DNA of 64,000 bases from Verrucomicrobiaceae bacterium (GTDB lineage: Bacteria > Verrucomicrobiota > Verrucomicrobiia > Verrucomicrobiales > Akkermansiaceae): positions 62,001-126,000 of the forward strand of contig JAIXWR010000036.1 in NCBI GenBank assembly GCA_027491155.1, read 5' to 3'. The position numbers and the translations under genes are program-made. Positions 48,142-57,164 of the stretch are shown one piece after another. Position 1 is the stretch's first letter; every line of letters begins with the position of its first letter. The notes beneath the pieces are model-generated. The model had not been told where the DNA came from. It did not search any database and worked only from the letters and a program-made list of their open reading frames with translations.

Positions 48142-48250
48142 TCACCAAGGCTACGAGGGACTGTCAGACGCGCTCCAGTTCGGGTCGCTTCGGTCCGGAG
48201 GGGAACTTCGACTTGTCGTGTGCCCCGTCGTGCGCTTACACTTCTGGCAA

Positions 48251-48472
48251 ATGAGTCAGTCAGTGACCATCCGCCTTCCCGACGAGCTTGCCGAGTGGCT
48301 CGAGGAATCCGCCGCGCGTGCCGGGGTATCACAGGCGCAGGTCGTCCGGGAGCAGCTTGAGAAAGCCCGTGCGAGCGCGGGGCAGAAGCCGTTCATGCGG
48401 TTGGCAGGGTCCGTGGAAGGGCCGCCCGATCTCTCGCAGCGCAAAGGCTTCTCCCGACCGGTTGGCGAATGA
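48251..48472 (+). CDS. Ribbon-helix-helix antitoxin (VapB-like)
   Basis: 73 residues: MSQSVTIRLPDELAEWLEES gives a beta strand, then two helices ('ARAGVSQAQVVREQLEKARA'), the ribbon-helix-helix DNA-binding fold; the C-terminal tail ('SVEGPPDLSQRKGFSRP') would wrap the toxin. The stop overlaps the toxin start (ATGA). Likely represses its own operon. Lies in a segment bracketed by duplicated obgE 3' sequence, suggesting recent arrival. Confidence 0.85.
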   Translation: MSQSVTIRLPDELAEWLEESAARAGVSQAQVVREQLEKARASAGQKPFMRLAGSVEGPPDLSQRKGFSRPVGE

Positions 48473-48882
48473 AAGGCATTGCCGATACCGGGCTGCTGGT
48501 CGCGTTTGCCAATCGCAACGATGCGCATCACCGGTGGGCGGTCAGTGTCGCGGCGAAGGTCACGGAGCCGTTGCTCACCTGTGAAGCCGTGCTGGCGGAA
48601 ACCGCGTTTCATTTGCGCAACGTGGAGACGACCCTGGCCATGCTGTCGGATGGCTTGATCACGCTGGCATTCGATTGCAACGACCACTTGCCCCGGCTCG
48701 AGGCTCTCGCGAAGCGCTATGCCGACCGCCGGCCGGACCTGGCCGACCTCTGCCTGATTCGCATGAGCGAGCTCAACCCGCGGCACTCCGTGATCACCGT
48801 GGACCGCTCGGATTTCCGCGTTTATCGACGCAACAAACGGGAGATGATTCCGCTGATCTGTCCGCCGGAAGAACCGGCTTGA
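48469..48882 (+). CDS. PIN-domain toxin (VapC-like)
   Basis: 137 residues. PIN acidic residues: D6 in 'GIADTGLLVAFANRND', E in 'CEAVLAETAFHL', D in 'RRPDLADLCLIRMSE', and 'VITVDRSDFRVYRR' near the end. Predicted Mg-dependent ribonuclease neutralised by the RHH protein. ATG overlaps the antitoxin stop. Followed within a few bases by the duplicated obgE tail. Confidence 0.9.
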   Translation: MKGIADTGLLVAFANRNDAHHRWAVSVAAKVTEPLLTCEAVLAETAFHLRNVETTLAMLSDGLITLAFDCNDHLPRLEALAKRYADRRPDLADLCLIRMSELNPRHSVITVDRSDFRVYRRNKREMIPLICPPEEPA

Positions 48883-48919
48883 AGCTCTTCCTCAACGATG
48901 AATCCGGATACCGGGTCTG
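48880..48919 (+). repeat. Direct repeat, second obgE 3'-end copy
   Basis: Near-identical to 47966-48006: 25 identical bases, a 2-base change, then 12 identical bases. It overlaps the vapC stop and supplies the ATG of the next gene at 48898. Confidence 0.75.
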
Positions 48920-49314
48920 AGCTGGTCTTTGTCTACGGCACGCTGCGCCGGGGCGGGTCGAACGCGTTCCGGATGGACGGGGCGGAGTTCGTGGGGCCGG
49001 CGACGGTGCGCGGGGTTCTTTACCGGATTTCGTGGTATCCCGGGCTGGTGCTGGACGGCGACGGACGGGTTTGCGGCGAAGTCTATCGGGTCGGTCCGGA
49101 GTTGCTGCGGGCGCTCGATGATTTCGAGGGATTGGCGGCGGGGGAGATCGAGGGGAGTGAATACCGGCGGGTTAGAGTGGAGGCACTCGCGGGGGATGGG
49201 GAAGAACTGGAAGTCTGGGTTTACGAGTGGAAGGGCGCGTTCGACGAGAACGAGCGGATTCAGTCGGGGGATTGGTTGGGAGTTCAAACATCCCGGAGGG
49301 ATCGAAGCCAATAG
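48898..49314 (+). CDS. Gamma-glutamylcyclotransferase-like (AIG2/GGCT) protein
   Basis: 138 residues. 'LVFVYGTLRRGGSNAFRMDGAEFVGPATVRGVLYRISWYPGLVLD' is the conserved GGCT core, with the YGTL loop and a downstream Glu in 'LDDFEGLAAGEIEGSEYRRVRV'. Could release 5-oxoproline from gamma-glutamyl peptides or be a related housekeeping enzyme. The first six residues come from the obgE-tail duplicate in another frame, and the last about 10 residues run into the intergenic repeat at 49289, so both ends look newly formed. Confidence 0.82.
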   Translation: MNPDTGSELVFVYGTLRRGGSNAFRMDGAEFVGPATVRGVLYRISWYPGLVLDGDGRVCGEVYRVGPELLRALDDFEGLAAGEIEGSEYRRVRVEALAGDGEELEVWVYEWKGAFDENERIQSGDWLGVQTSRRDRSQ

Positions 49315-49588
49315 CCGGGGGTCGAGCGGAGCGGCCACCCCCGGAACGTGATCGATGTGATCCGAACCCCGGATGGGGTTCTAGCCAGGCAGAGACGAGG
49401 TGAGATCTTGGCAAGGGGTGATCTCCGGATGCTCCATCCGTTGCCGGTTAAGCCTGATTAGATCGGAGGAGCGCGCGATGTCTCGGCACCTGCTTGAACC
49501 CCATCCGGGGTTCCTTCTCCGTTTCGTTCCGAACCGGGGGTGGTCGCTCCGCTCGACCCCCGGCTATTGGCTGATGTCCCTCCGGGAC
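49289..49588. repeat. 300-bp nested inverted repeat (CATCCCGGAGGGA / CCGGGGGTCGAGCGGAGCGG family)
   Basis: Outer arms: ATCCCGGAGGGATCGAAGCC...AATAGCCGGGGGTCGAGCGG at the left and the inverse CTCCGCTCGACCCCCGGCTA...GTCCCTCCGGGA at the right. Inner arms: AACCCCGGATGGGGTT (about 49365) and AACCCCATCCGGGGTT (about 49497). Nothing coding is seen in the 293 bp between the cyclotransferase and psd genes. Confidence 0.85.
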
Positions 49589-49607
49589 GGAGAGGTGTGT
49601 CCCAAGA

Positions 49608-50489
49608 TCACTCGCCCATCGCGGTGCCGACCTTCGCGTAGAGCTCGACCTGCTTCGACGACCACTCGACGAGATCGCCCGCCAGCTTCACCGCGCCGGG
49701 TTCGAAGATGGTGATGGTGGAAGACCCGCCGAACGCGAAGTAGCCCTTCTCCTCGCCCTTCTTCACCGGCTTGCCCGGCGAGAAGGTCTGGAGGATGGAG
49801 CCGACGCAGGTGGCACCGATCTCTAACAGCAGCACGGTCCCCAGGTCGGGAGTCTCCAGCTTGGTGACGGTCCGCTTGTTCTCCCACAAGTACGACAAAC
49901 GCCGTCGCAGGGCGATCGGGGAGACGGAAAAGAGCGGGCCGTTGATGAGCTTCACCTCGCCGGGGGTGCCGGAGGCGGGGAAGTGGAAGCGGTGGTAATC
50001 GACCGGGCAGAGCCGAGAGAGGACCAGCGAGCCGTCCTGGTAGCGGGCGGCCAGCGAGTCGTCGCCGAGCAGGCGGCCGAGGTCGAACTTCTGGCCTTTG
50101 ACGAAGACGCCCTCGATCGCGCCGGCCCTCTGGAATCCGAGGTGGCGGCCGTCGGCGGGGAAGACCGCCTTCGAGCCCGCGACCGGCCGGGCTTCCGGCT
50201 TCAGCTTGCGGTAGAAGAACTCGTTGAAGCTGCGGTAGCTCTCCGGGGAATCGGCGAATTCCGCGGGGTCGAGGCCGTATTGCTTCAGGAAAGGCGCGAT
50301 TTTCGCGGTGGTGGCGGGGTCGTCCATCCGCTTGCCGTACCAGCGGGAGAAGCCGGCGCGTTTGACCATCAGGTGCAGCGGCAGGGCTCCCAAGGGGTTG
50401 GCGTAGCTGAACTTCAGGAAGCCCTCGCCGTAGACCTGCTCGGTTTCCATCTGCCCGGTGTGGCGGTTGAAATAGCGGATAGCGCTCAC
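49608..50489 (-). CDS. psd: Phosphatidylserine decarboxylase proenzyme
   Basis: 293 residues from GTG 50489 (ATG 50514 adds 8). Makes phosphatidylethanolamine; membrane-associated. 'YRSFNEFFYRKLKPEARPV', 'PADGRHLGFQRAG', 'LCPVDYHRFHFPASG', and the self-processing site FGGSSTITIFE, where the Ser becomes the pyruvoyl group; the usual LGST is GGSS here. Eukaryotic-type/Chlamydia-like group by overall length and motif. Sits after repeat DNA, divergent from the lipoprotein gene by 100 bp. Confidence 0.93.
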   Translation of the reverse strand: MSAIRYFNRHTGQMETEQVYGEGFLKFSYANPLGALPLHLMVKRAGFSRWYGKRMDDPATTAKIAPFLKQYGLDPAEFADSPESYRSFNEFFYRKLKPEARPVAGSKAVFPADGRHLGFQRAGAIEGVFVKGQKFDLGRLLGDDSLAARYQDGSLVLSRLCPVDYHRFHFPASGTPGEVKLINGPLFSVSPIALRRRLSYLWENKRTVTKLETPDLGTVLLLEIGATCVGSILQTFSPGKPVKKGEEKGYFAFGGSSTITIFEPGAVKLAGDLVEWSSKQVELYAKVGTAMGE

Positions 50490-50589
50490 GTGCCGGCACC
50501 GTAGGGGGGGCATGCCGGAGCCGGAAAGCGGAAAGAAGCGGGCGGGAAAGCCCTTGCGCGTTGCGGATACCGCGTTTATCGGCGGCGCG

Positions 50590-51177
50590 ATGAAAATCCG
50601 GCACATTTCCGCAGTTCTTGCGCTGGCGCTGCTTTCCGGCTGCGACAAGCCGGCCGAGGTGTCGGTGGACGAAACCCGGCCCGTGACGATGCGCGATGCG
50701 GGCCACAAGCTCAACGCCACCAGCAGCGACCGCTTCGAGGAGCCCGGCACCGGCCCCTACCTCGCGGGCGTGGTGCCGGAGGGCTGGCTGGCCCAGCCGA
50801 CCTCGGCGTTCCGCCTGCTGAGTTACCGTTTCGGGACTGGCGGCGACATCGCGGTGGGCGTTTCGTCCGGCGGGATGCTGGAAAACGTCAACCGCTGGCT
50901 CGGCCAGTTCGGCGCGGACCCGATCGACGAGGCCGGCCTCGAAAAGCTGGATAAAGGCGAGGCGGCGGGTGCCAAGGGCGTGTGGGTCGAGGCCGCGGGC
51001 GACTACTCGCCGGGCATGGGCCAGCCGCCGAAGGCCTCCCAGGCGCTTTACGGATTGGTCGCGGTCGAGGGCGACCGGATCGTCACGATCAAGATGACCG
51101 GCCCCGCCGATGAAGTTGCGGCGCAGAAATCCGCGTTGAAAGTGTTCGCCGCAAGCCTGCGCAAGCGGGCTGAATGA
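50590..51177 (+). CDS. Lipoprotein, unknown
   Basis: 195 residues with a lipobox LLSGC ending at Cys19, so a lipid-anchored periplasmic protein. The mature part contains 'GVVPEGWLAQPTSAFRLLSYRFGTGGDIAVGVSSGGMLENVNRWLGQFG', reminiscent of small domains that accompany cytochrome maturation genes. It ends 33 bp before resB on the same strand and may be cotranscribed with resB-ccsA. No enzymatic motif is visible. Confidence 0.8.
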   Translation: MKIRHISAVLALALLSGCDKPAEVSVDETRPVTMRDAGHKLNATSSDRFEEPGTGPYLAGVVPEGWLAQPTSAFRLLSYRFGTGGDIAVGVSSGGMLENVNRWLGQFGADPIDEAGLEKLDKGEAAGAKGVWVEAAGDYSPGMGQPPKASQALYGLVAVEGDRIVTIKMTGPADEVAAQKSALKVFAASLRKRAE

Positions 51178-51210
51178 GTCCGGTTTTCCGTTTCGTAACC
51201 TGCCGCCCCG

Positions 51211-52464
51211 ATGAGTTCCGACGCTCCAGTTTCCTTTCCCGTCCGATTCTTCCGATGGCTGTCGGGCATGGGTCTCGCGACCAGCCTGCTGGTCATCCTG
51301 ATGCTGCTGACCTGGCTGGCCACGCTGGAGCAGGTCCAGCACGGGCTGCACATGACGCTCGAGAAGTATTTCCACTACAGCAAGCCGTGGGTTTTCCCGG
51401 ATGCTGCGGTCCTGTTCCCCAGCCTGGCGGGCAAGGACAAGTATCTCCCGCCGCTCCCGGGTGGCTACTGGGTCTGCGCGCTCCTCGTGGTGAACCTGAC
51501 GCTCGGCGGCCTGATCCGGATCCGCAAGGGGGTGAAGACCATCGGGGTGATCCTCGCCCACTTCGGCATCATCTTCATGATCGTGGCGGGCGGCGTGGCG
51601 CAGCTCAAGGAGGAGCGCGGCGTGATGATGCTGGCCGAGGATGCCGGCGCCGGCTTTCCGAACGTGGCGGACTACGCCCAGTCGCTCACCGAGACGACGA
51701 TCGAGATCACCGAAATCAAGGACGGCAAGACCGCGGGCGACGTGCATTTCGTGAAGGACGCCTACTACCGGGATCTCGAGGGCGAGAAGCGACGCGTCGT
51801 GCGTTTGCCGGAGCTCCCCTTCGACCTCGAACTGCAGGGTTACCTTCAGAACGCCCGGCCGATGGCGGCCGCCAGCATGGCGCCGCCGAACGGCGAGCCG
51901 GTGGTGGACGGCTGGTTCCTGCTTTCGCAGAAAGCCAACAAGGAAACCGAGATGGACACCCCGGGCCTTCACGCGCGGGTCCTCGGCCGGGATGGAAGCA
52001 AGGGGGAAGTCTTCCTGCTTTCCAGCCATGCGCGGTCGCCCTTCACCGTGACGGCGGACGGCCGCACTTTCGTCCTCTCCTTCGACAAGCGGATCTGGCC
52101 GGTGCCCTTCCAGGTGAAGCTGGTGGACGCCCGCTCCGAGTATCACCCCAACACCTCGCGGCCGAAGCTGTTCGAAAGCGACATCGTCCGGATCGAGGAC
52201 GGCCGCGAATCGAACGTCTTCATCGAGATGAACGAGCCGATGCGCTACGGCGGCATGACCTTTTACCAGCGCACCATGATGAACGGTGTGACGGGCGCCG
52301 ACCGCGAGGCGAGCGTGTCGGGCTTCGAGGTGGTGCGGAATCCATCCGACAAGTGGCCGGAATACAGCATCTACCTCTCCGGTTTCGGCCTTTGCCTCCA
52401 TTTCCTGCTCAAACTCGGGAACTTCCTGTTCCGCGGAAAGTCCAACCCCGTCGCCCAAGCCTGA
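51211..52464 (+). CDS. resB: Cytochrome c biogenesis protein ResB (System II)
   Basis: 417 residues. Transmembrane helices near residues 18-40, 85-105 and 115-140 and one near the C-terminus ('YSIYLSGFGLCLHFLLKLG'), with a large periplasmic domain between. Part of the ResB-CcsA heme handling and ligation machinery that attaches heme to apocytochromes c. 'MRYGGMTFYQRTMM' near the C-terminus matches ResB. Next gene starts 1 bp after the stop. The cytochromes in this window (37925, 58768) could be clients. Confidence 0.9.
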   Translation: MSSDAPVSFPVRFFRWLSGMGLATSLLVILMLLTWLATLEQVQHGLHMTLEKYFHYSKPWVFPDAAVLFPSLAGKDKYLPPLPGGYWVCALLVVNLTLGGLIRIRKGVKTIGVILAHFGIIFMIVAGGVAQLKEERGVMMLAEDAGAGFPNVADYAQSLTETTIEITEIKDGKTAGDVHFVKDAYYRDLEGEKRRVVRLPELPFDLELQGYLQNARPMAAASMAPPNGEPVVDGWFLLSQKANKETEMDTPGLHARVLGRDGSKGEVFLLSSHARSPFTVTADGRTFVLSFDKRIWPVPFQVKLVDARSEYHPNTSRPKLFESDIVRIEDGRESNVFIEMNEPMRYGGMTFYQRTMMNGVTGADREASVSGFEVVRNPSDKWPEYSIYLSGFGLCLHFLLKLGNFLFRGKSNPVAQA

Positions 52465-52465
52465 C

Positions 52466-54475
52466 ATGAATGCCACCATCGGACGCTGGATCATCTTTGC
52501 CCTGGGACTCTGTGCCGTCACCTGGATCGTCGCCACCGCGCTGCGCGACAGCCGTCCGGAAGGCGACACCCGCACGGTCTCCGGTTACAAACCTTGGGAA
52601 GAGGAAACGCTGGAGCTGGCCGCGCTGCTGCCGGTGCAGGACGGCGGGCGGGTCAAGCCGCTGGGCACCTTCGCCGGATTCACGATGCTCAGCCTGCACG
52701 GGGCGCGCTCGATGGAGATCATCGGCGAGGGCGGCGAGAAGGTGAAGATCAAGCCGCTCGAGTGGATGCTCGACTGCTTCTTCCGGCCCGAACTGGCCAA
52801 GGAGCTGCCGACCTTCCGCGTCGACAATTCCGAGATCCTCGAGGCGGTCGGCATCGAGACCCGCGGCCGCCGCGACCGCTACAGCTACAACGACCTCGCG
52901 CCGGGGCTGGACAAGATGAAGCAGCTCGCGGCGTCGTACGAGCAGATCTCGCGGCAGGATCCGAAGCTCCTCAAGCCGCTGGAGAAGCAGACGCTCGACC
53001 AGGTTTACAACATCCGGACCTTCGAGTTCCTGACCGGCTACATGGACTTCGCCCGCAACGGGCTTTTGCCTGCATCGGGCAAGGTCGAGGGCAAGATCCT
53101 GCCGGTCAGCGAGGTGATGGCCGCCGCGCCGAAGATCCGCGCCGAACTGCAGGCGGCGGCGAGCGGCCAGCCGGTGTCGCAGGAAGTCCAGACCATCACG
53201 GTGCTCATCGAGCAGGCGGCCAACTCGGCGAAGTTCGGCCTCAATCTTTTCCCGTCCAAGAACAAGGAGGACGCCGAGTGGATCAGCGCGGGCGGCCGGA
53301 TCTTCAATATCTTCACCGGCACCACCCGCGAGCCGGAGCAGTCGATCAAGGACATCAAGATGCTGGAGGATGTCGCCACTTCCCTCAAGAGCGGCGAATC
53401 GGCGTTCCGCGAGAAGTTCGCCATGCTGGAGGCCAGCATCGTGGAGCGGGCGAAGGAGCGCGACGAGTACCGCTCGATCCCGCTGGAGGCGGATTACTTC
53501 CGCAAGAACTGGTTCATCTACGCGCTGGTCTGGTTCCTCGCGGCGGTGGTCAGCGCCGCGGTGATGTTTTTCACCGGCCAGACGAAGGCCGGAAAGATCA
53601 GCTACTGGGCGACGGTCGCGTTCCTCAGCTTCGGCCTGATCTACCTGATCATCCCGATCGTGAAGCGCTCGATCATCATGGAGCGCCCGCCGGTGGGGAA
53701 CCTCTACGACACGATCATCTTCATCGACATGGCCATCGTGGCCTTCGCGCTGCTGGTCGAGTGGATGACCCGCAAGCGCTTCGTGCTCGGCATCACGCCG
53801 ATCGTCGCAGCCTTCCTGATCGTGCTGGCGCGGCGGTTCGAGGTCGGTGAAGGAAGGGATCATCTGGACCCGCTGGTCGCCGTGCTGCGCTCGAACTACT
53901 GGCTGAGCACGCACGTCATCACCATCACCCTCGGTTACGCCAGCGGCTTGATCACCGCGCTGCTGTCGATCGTCTATGTCCTCCTGCGCAGCCTGCGGCT
54001 CGATGGCGGCGATACCTCGCTGCGGCGCTCGATCACCCGCGCGGCCTACGGCTGCATCTGCCTCACCCTGGTGCTTTCGCTGATCGGCACCGTGCTCGGC
54101 GGGATCTGGGCGAACGACTCGTGGGGCCGCTTCTGGGGCTGGGATCCGAAGGAGAACGGCGCGCTGATGATCGTGCTCTGGGCGCTGGCCATCCTGCACG
54201 CCCGCATCGGCGGCTACATCAAGGAGTGGGGCCTCCACCTGGCCTCCATCTTCGGCGGAATCGTGGTCGCCTTCTCGTGGTGGCACGTGAACTTCCTCAA
54301 CGTCGGCCTGCACAACTACGGCTTTGCCGCGGAGAAGCTGTGGACCGTGGTGGTCTTCTACGCGATCATGAGCGGCTTCATCCTGCTCGGTGCGGTGACC
54401 TGCCTGCTCGAAAAGCGGGCGAAGGCCGTGAAAACGGCACGGGAATTCGGGGTGAAGGAGCCGGTGGAGGTGTGA
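52466..54475 (+). CDS. ccsA: Cytochrome c biogenesis protein CcsA/ResC (System II)
   Basis: 669 residues: an N-terminal periplasmic domain (about 30-335) and 8 or so transmembrane helices toward the C-terminus. The tryptophan-rich heme-binding WWD motif is present: GGIWANDSWGRFWGWDPKEN (about residue 538), followed by 'LMIVLWALAILHARIGGYIKEWG'. His residues in 'NYWLSTHVITITLG' and 'WWHVNFLNVGLHNYGF' are the heme ligands of the family. Longer than typical CcsA because of the N-terminal domain. Translationally close to resB. Confidence 0.92.
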   Translation: MNATIGRWIIFALGLCAVTWIVATALRDSRPEGDTRTVSGYKPWEEETLELAALLPVQDGGRVKPLGTFAGFTMLSLHGARSMEIIGEGGEKVKIKPLEWMLDCFFRPELAKELPTFRVDNSEILEAVGIETRGRRDRYSYNDLAPGLDKMKQLAASYEQISRQDPKLLKPLEKQTLDQVYNIRTFEFLTGYMDFARNGLLPASGKVEGKILPVSEVMAAAPKIRAELQAAASGQPVSQEVQTITVLIEQAANSAKFGLNLFPSKNKEDAEWISAGGRIFNIFTGTTREPEQSIKDIKMLEDVATSLKSGESAFREKFAMLEASIVERAKERDEYRSIPLEADYFRKNWFIYALVWFLAAVVSAAVMFFTGQTKAGKISYWATVAFLSFGLIYLIIPIVKRSIIMERPPVGNLYDTIIFIDMAIVAFALLVEWMTRKRFVLGITPIVAAFLIVLARRFEVGEGRDHLDPLVAVLRSNYWLSTHVITITLGYASGLITALLSIVYVLLRSLRLDGGDTSLRRSITRAAYGCICLTLVLSLIGTVLGGIWANDSWGRFWGWDPKENGALMIVLWALAILHARIGGYIKEWGLHLASIFGGIVVAFSWWHVNFLNVGLHNYGFAAEKLWTVVVFYAIMSGFILLGAVTCLLEKRAKAVKTAREFGVKEPVEV

Positions 54476-54484
54476 AGTTCTTTA

Positions 54485-54546
54485 GGAGCGCCGGCTTCAG
54501 CCGGCCTGCCTTTTGCCTGGAAAGGGCCGGCTAAAGCCGGCGCTCC
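54485..54546. repeat. Inverted repeat, GGAGCGCCGGCTTCAGCCGGC family, copy 2
   Basis: GGAGCGCCGGCTTCAGCCGG and the inverse CCGGCTAAAGCCGGCGCTCC flank about 22 bp. Same family as 24957-25081. Located between convergent ccsA and the SGNH hydrolase gene, where it could end both transcripts. Confidence 0.8.
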
Positions 54547-54558
54547 ACCCTGCGGCGA

Positions 54559-55851
54559 TTACTTCGCCGTGATGGTGATCACGTGCTCGGCGGGCTGCTT
54601 TGCGCCGGCGACGGCCTTGGCCAGCCGGGCGCGTGCTTTCTCCGTCAGCGCGAAGGTCGCCTCGCGGTCGGCGGCGCCTTCGGGCCCGTGGACGAGCATC
54701 TTGATCTGACGGGTCTCGTATTCCTGCTTCGCCAGCACGGCGTCCCACACTTTCTTGAAGGCGGGGAGCAGCGGATGGGTTTCGAAATCCTTCGCGAGGT
54801 TCACGCCGGCCAGGAGTTCGGCGGCTTGATAGGTGCGGGTGCTTTCGCCCCAGGTGACGTCGTAGGCGGTGGCGGCGGGCGCGGCGATTTTCAGCACGAG
54901 GCGATTGAGCTCGTCGTCGAAGGGCACCAGCGCGAGTCCCGCGCGGATGGAATCGTCGCTCTTCAGGTCGCCCGGTCCCGGGCTGAAGGGCAGCTTGTTG
55001 CTGCGGAGCGTGATCCTGCCACCGGCGGCGGAAAGCACCTCGTGGCCGGCGGTCGCGGTGGCCTTGCCGGTCGCCGCGTCGAAAGTGATGGTGCCCAGCT
55101 CGCCGTCGAGGCCCATGCCCTTGAGGAAGGAGTAGGCCATGATCACCTGGCCGGCCCAGCCGGGGTGGACGCCGTCCTTGCCGGCCACCTTGAAATCCGG
55201 ACCGTGGAGCTTCTTCGCGTGGAAATCGGCCAGCAGCATCGGGCGGTAGAGGTCGGCAAAGGCGACCTGCTCGGCGGCGGCGACCTCGATCCCGATGTTG
55301 CGGAACTTCGACAAGGCGAGGTTCAGCTCCTCCTTGGTCCCGGATGCGGTTTTCACCCAATTGGGAACGGTATCGATGATGCCCGAGGATCCCAGCAGCA
55401 CGCGGGTGCCGGCCTGCTTGAAGGTGCGGACCATGGTCGTCAGGTTCTGCCGGTAATTCGCGGCGATCGGGTCGTTGTAGGGGACGTAGCGGAAGTCGTT
55501 CATCCCGTAGCAGGTGGTCGCGAAGGTCGGCTTGAAGCGCAGGACGTCGCTCTCCATCCGCTTGAGGAAGCCGCCGGCCTGCTCGCCGCTCCAGCCATAC
55601 TGGCGGCAGGTGATTTCAAGCTCGGGCAGGCAGGCGGTGAGGTAGGTTTCGAGGATCACCGAGTAGCGCTTCTGCTCGGTGATCGAGTCGCCGCAGATCG
55701 CGACGCGGTCCCCCTTCCGGAGCAGCACGCCGGCGGGCTGCGGAGCGGGGGTGAGCTGATAGGCCGAAAGCTCGGGCGGCAGGGGAGTCGCTTCCTTGGC
55801 GAAGGCGGGGAGGGCGAAGGCGAGGAGGAGGATGGCGGTTCGGCGCTTCAT
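54559..55851 (-). CDS. Secreted SGNH/GDSL hydrolase
   Basis: 430 residues; signal peptide 1-18 (MKRRTAILLLAFALPAFA). SGNH blocks: GDSITE (nucleophile Ser, about residue 54), Gly in 'YGWSGEQAGGF', Asn in 'YGMNDFRY', and 'DGVHPGWAGQ' with the Asp-x-x-His. Likely esterase on carbohydrate acyl groups, fitting the secreted carbohydrate-active set. Convergent with ccsA and divergent from the FG-GAP gene. Confidence 0.9.
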   Translation of the reverse strand: MKRRTAILLLAFALPAFAKEATPLPPELSAYQLTPAPQPAGVLLRKGDRVAICGDSITEQKRYSVILETYLTACLPELEITCRQYGWSGEQAGGFLKRMESDVLRFKPTFATTCYGMNDFRYVPYNDPIAANYRQNLTTMVRTFKQAGTRVLLGSSGIIDTVPNWVKTASGTKEELNLALSKFRNIGIEVAAAEQVAFADLYRPMLLADFHAKKLHGPDFKVAGKDGVHPGWAGQVIMAYSFLKGMGLDGELGTITFDAATGKATATAGHEVLSAAGGRITLRSNKLPFSPGPGDLKSDDSIRAGLALVPFDDELNRLVLKIAAPAATAYDVTWGESTRTYQAAELLAGVNLAKDFETHPLLPAFKKVWDAVLAKQEYETRQIKMLVHGPEGAADREATFALTEKARARLAKAVAGAKQPAEHVITITAK

Positions 55852-55956
55852 TTGCCGTTTAGCCGAGCGGGAAATGCCGGCCGGATCAAGCGGCGATGCC
55901 CGGCGCTTCCGGCCTTTCCGAAAGTTCGGCCGCCCGCCCGACGTCTTCTTCCTCCG

Positions 55957-57135
55957 ATGAAAACCCATGCCATCCTTCTCCCCGCGGGCCTGCTCGTGCT
56001 GGCGATCTCGTTTGCCAAGGTCCCGTCCGTGCCGGCTTGGAAGAAGTACGTGCTGACCAAGGACTTCATCACCGAGGGGCTTGCGGCCGGGGACATCGAT
56101 GGCGACGGGGTGAAAGACCTGGTGGCCGGTGCGTTCTGGTTCCAGGGGCCGGACTTCAAGGAAGGCAAGCTCTACCGCCCGGGCCGGGCCCAGCCGATCG
56201 ACAGCTACATGGAGGACTCTTTCCTGAGCTGGATCGACGACGTGAACAGCGACGGCAAGAACGACATCCTGATGGCCAGCCACCCGGGCAAGGACATGAC
56301 GCTTTACCTCAACCCGGGCAAGGAAGGCGACTGGCCGGCGCACCGGGTGATGACCGAGGCGGCGACCGAGAGCCCGCTGTGGCTGGACCTTGACGGCGAT
56401 GGCAAGAAGGAGCTGGTCTGCATGCAGGGCGGCAAGTTCGGCTACGCGGAGGTCGACTGGTCCGACGTGACCAAGCCGTGGACCTTCATCGCCGTCTCCG
56501 AGAAGCGTACCAACACGCCCTACATGCACGGTCTCGGTGCCGGGGATCTGAACGGCGACGGCAAGGCGGACATCATCGAAAAGGACGGCTGGTTCGAGCA
56601 GCCGGCGGAGAAGGGCGGCCAGTGGGTCTGGCACAAGGAGCCCTTCGCCGGACGCGGCGGCGCGCAGATGCTGGTGTTCGATGCCGACAAGGACGGCGAC
56701 AACGACATGATCACGAGCCTGGACGGCCACGGCTACGGGCTGGTTTGGTACGAGAACACCCGTAGCAACGGCAAGGTCAGCTTCGCCCGCCACGAGATCC
56801 TGCCGGAAGACCCCGCCAAGTCGGGTCCGGGCGGCTTGCAGTTCAGCCAGCTCCACGCGCTGGACGCGGGGGACTTCGACGGCGACGGGCGGATGGACTT
56901 CACGACCGGCAAGCGCTTCTGGGCGCACAACGGCAGGGACCCGGGCGAAAGGGATCCCGCGCTGGCGGTGATCTTCTACAACCGCGCGAAGGACAAGGGC
57001 GTCGAGTGGCAGCCGGAGGTGATCGACAACGACTCGGGCGTCGGCTGCCAGGTGCTGGCGGTCGATCTGGACGGCGATGGCAAGCTCGAGTTCGCGGCGG
57101 GCACCAAGAAGGGCGTGCACGTCATCCGGCGGTGA
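55957..57135 (+). CDS. Secreted FG-GAP/VCBS repeat protein
   Basis: 392 residues; signal peptide about 1-20. At least six calcium-binding repeats with the D-x-D-G-D-G/N pattern: DIDGDGVKD, DVNSDGKND, DLDGDGKKE, DLNGDGKAD, DADKDGDND, DFDGDGRMD, DLDGDGKLE. These form an integrin-like beta-propeller, a common binding scaffold for secreted and surface proteins. Divergent from the SGNH hydrolase gene with 105 bp between. Confidence 0.92.
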   Translation: MKTHAILLPAGLLVLAISFAKVPSVPAWKKYVLTKDFITEGLAAGDIDGDGVKDLVAGAFWFQGPDFKEGKLYRPGRAQPIDSYMEDSFLSWIDDVNSDGKNDILMASHPGKDMTLYLNPGKEGDWPAHRVMTEAATESPLWLDLDGDGKKELVCMQGGKFGYAEVDWSDVTKPWTFIAVSEKRTNTPYMHGLGAGDLNGDGKADIIEKDGWFEQPAEKGGQWVWHKEPFAGRGGAQMLVFDADKDGDNDMITSLDGHGYGLVWYENTRSNGKVSFARHEILPEDPAKSGPGGLQFSQLHALDAGDFDGDGRMDFTTGKRFWAHNGRDPGERDPALAVIFYNRAKDKGVEWQPEVIDNDSGVGCQVLAVDLDGDGKLEFAAGTKKGVHVIRR

Positions 57136-57164
57136 GGCGGATGGTTGATTGAGGATTTTCTGAT

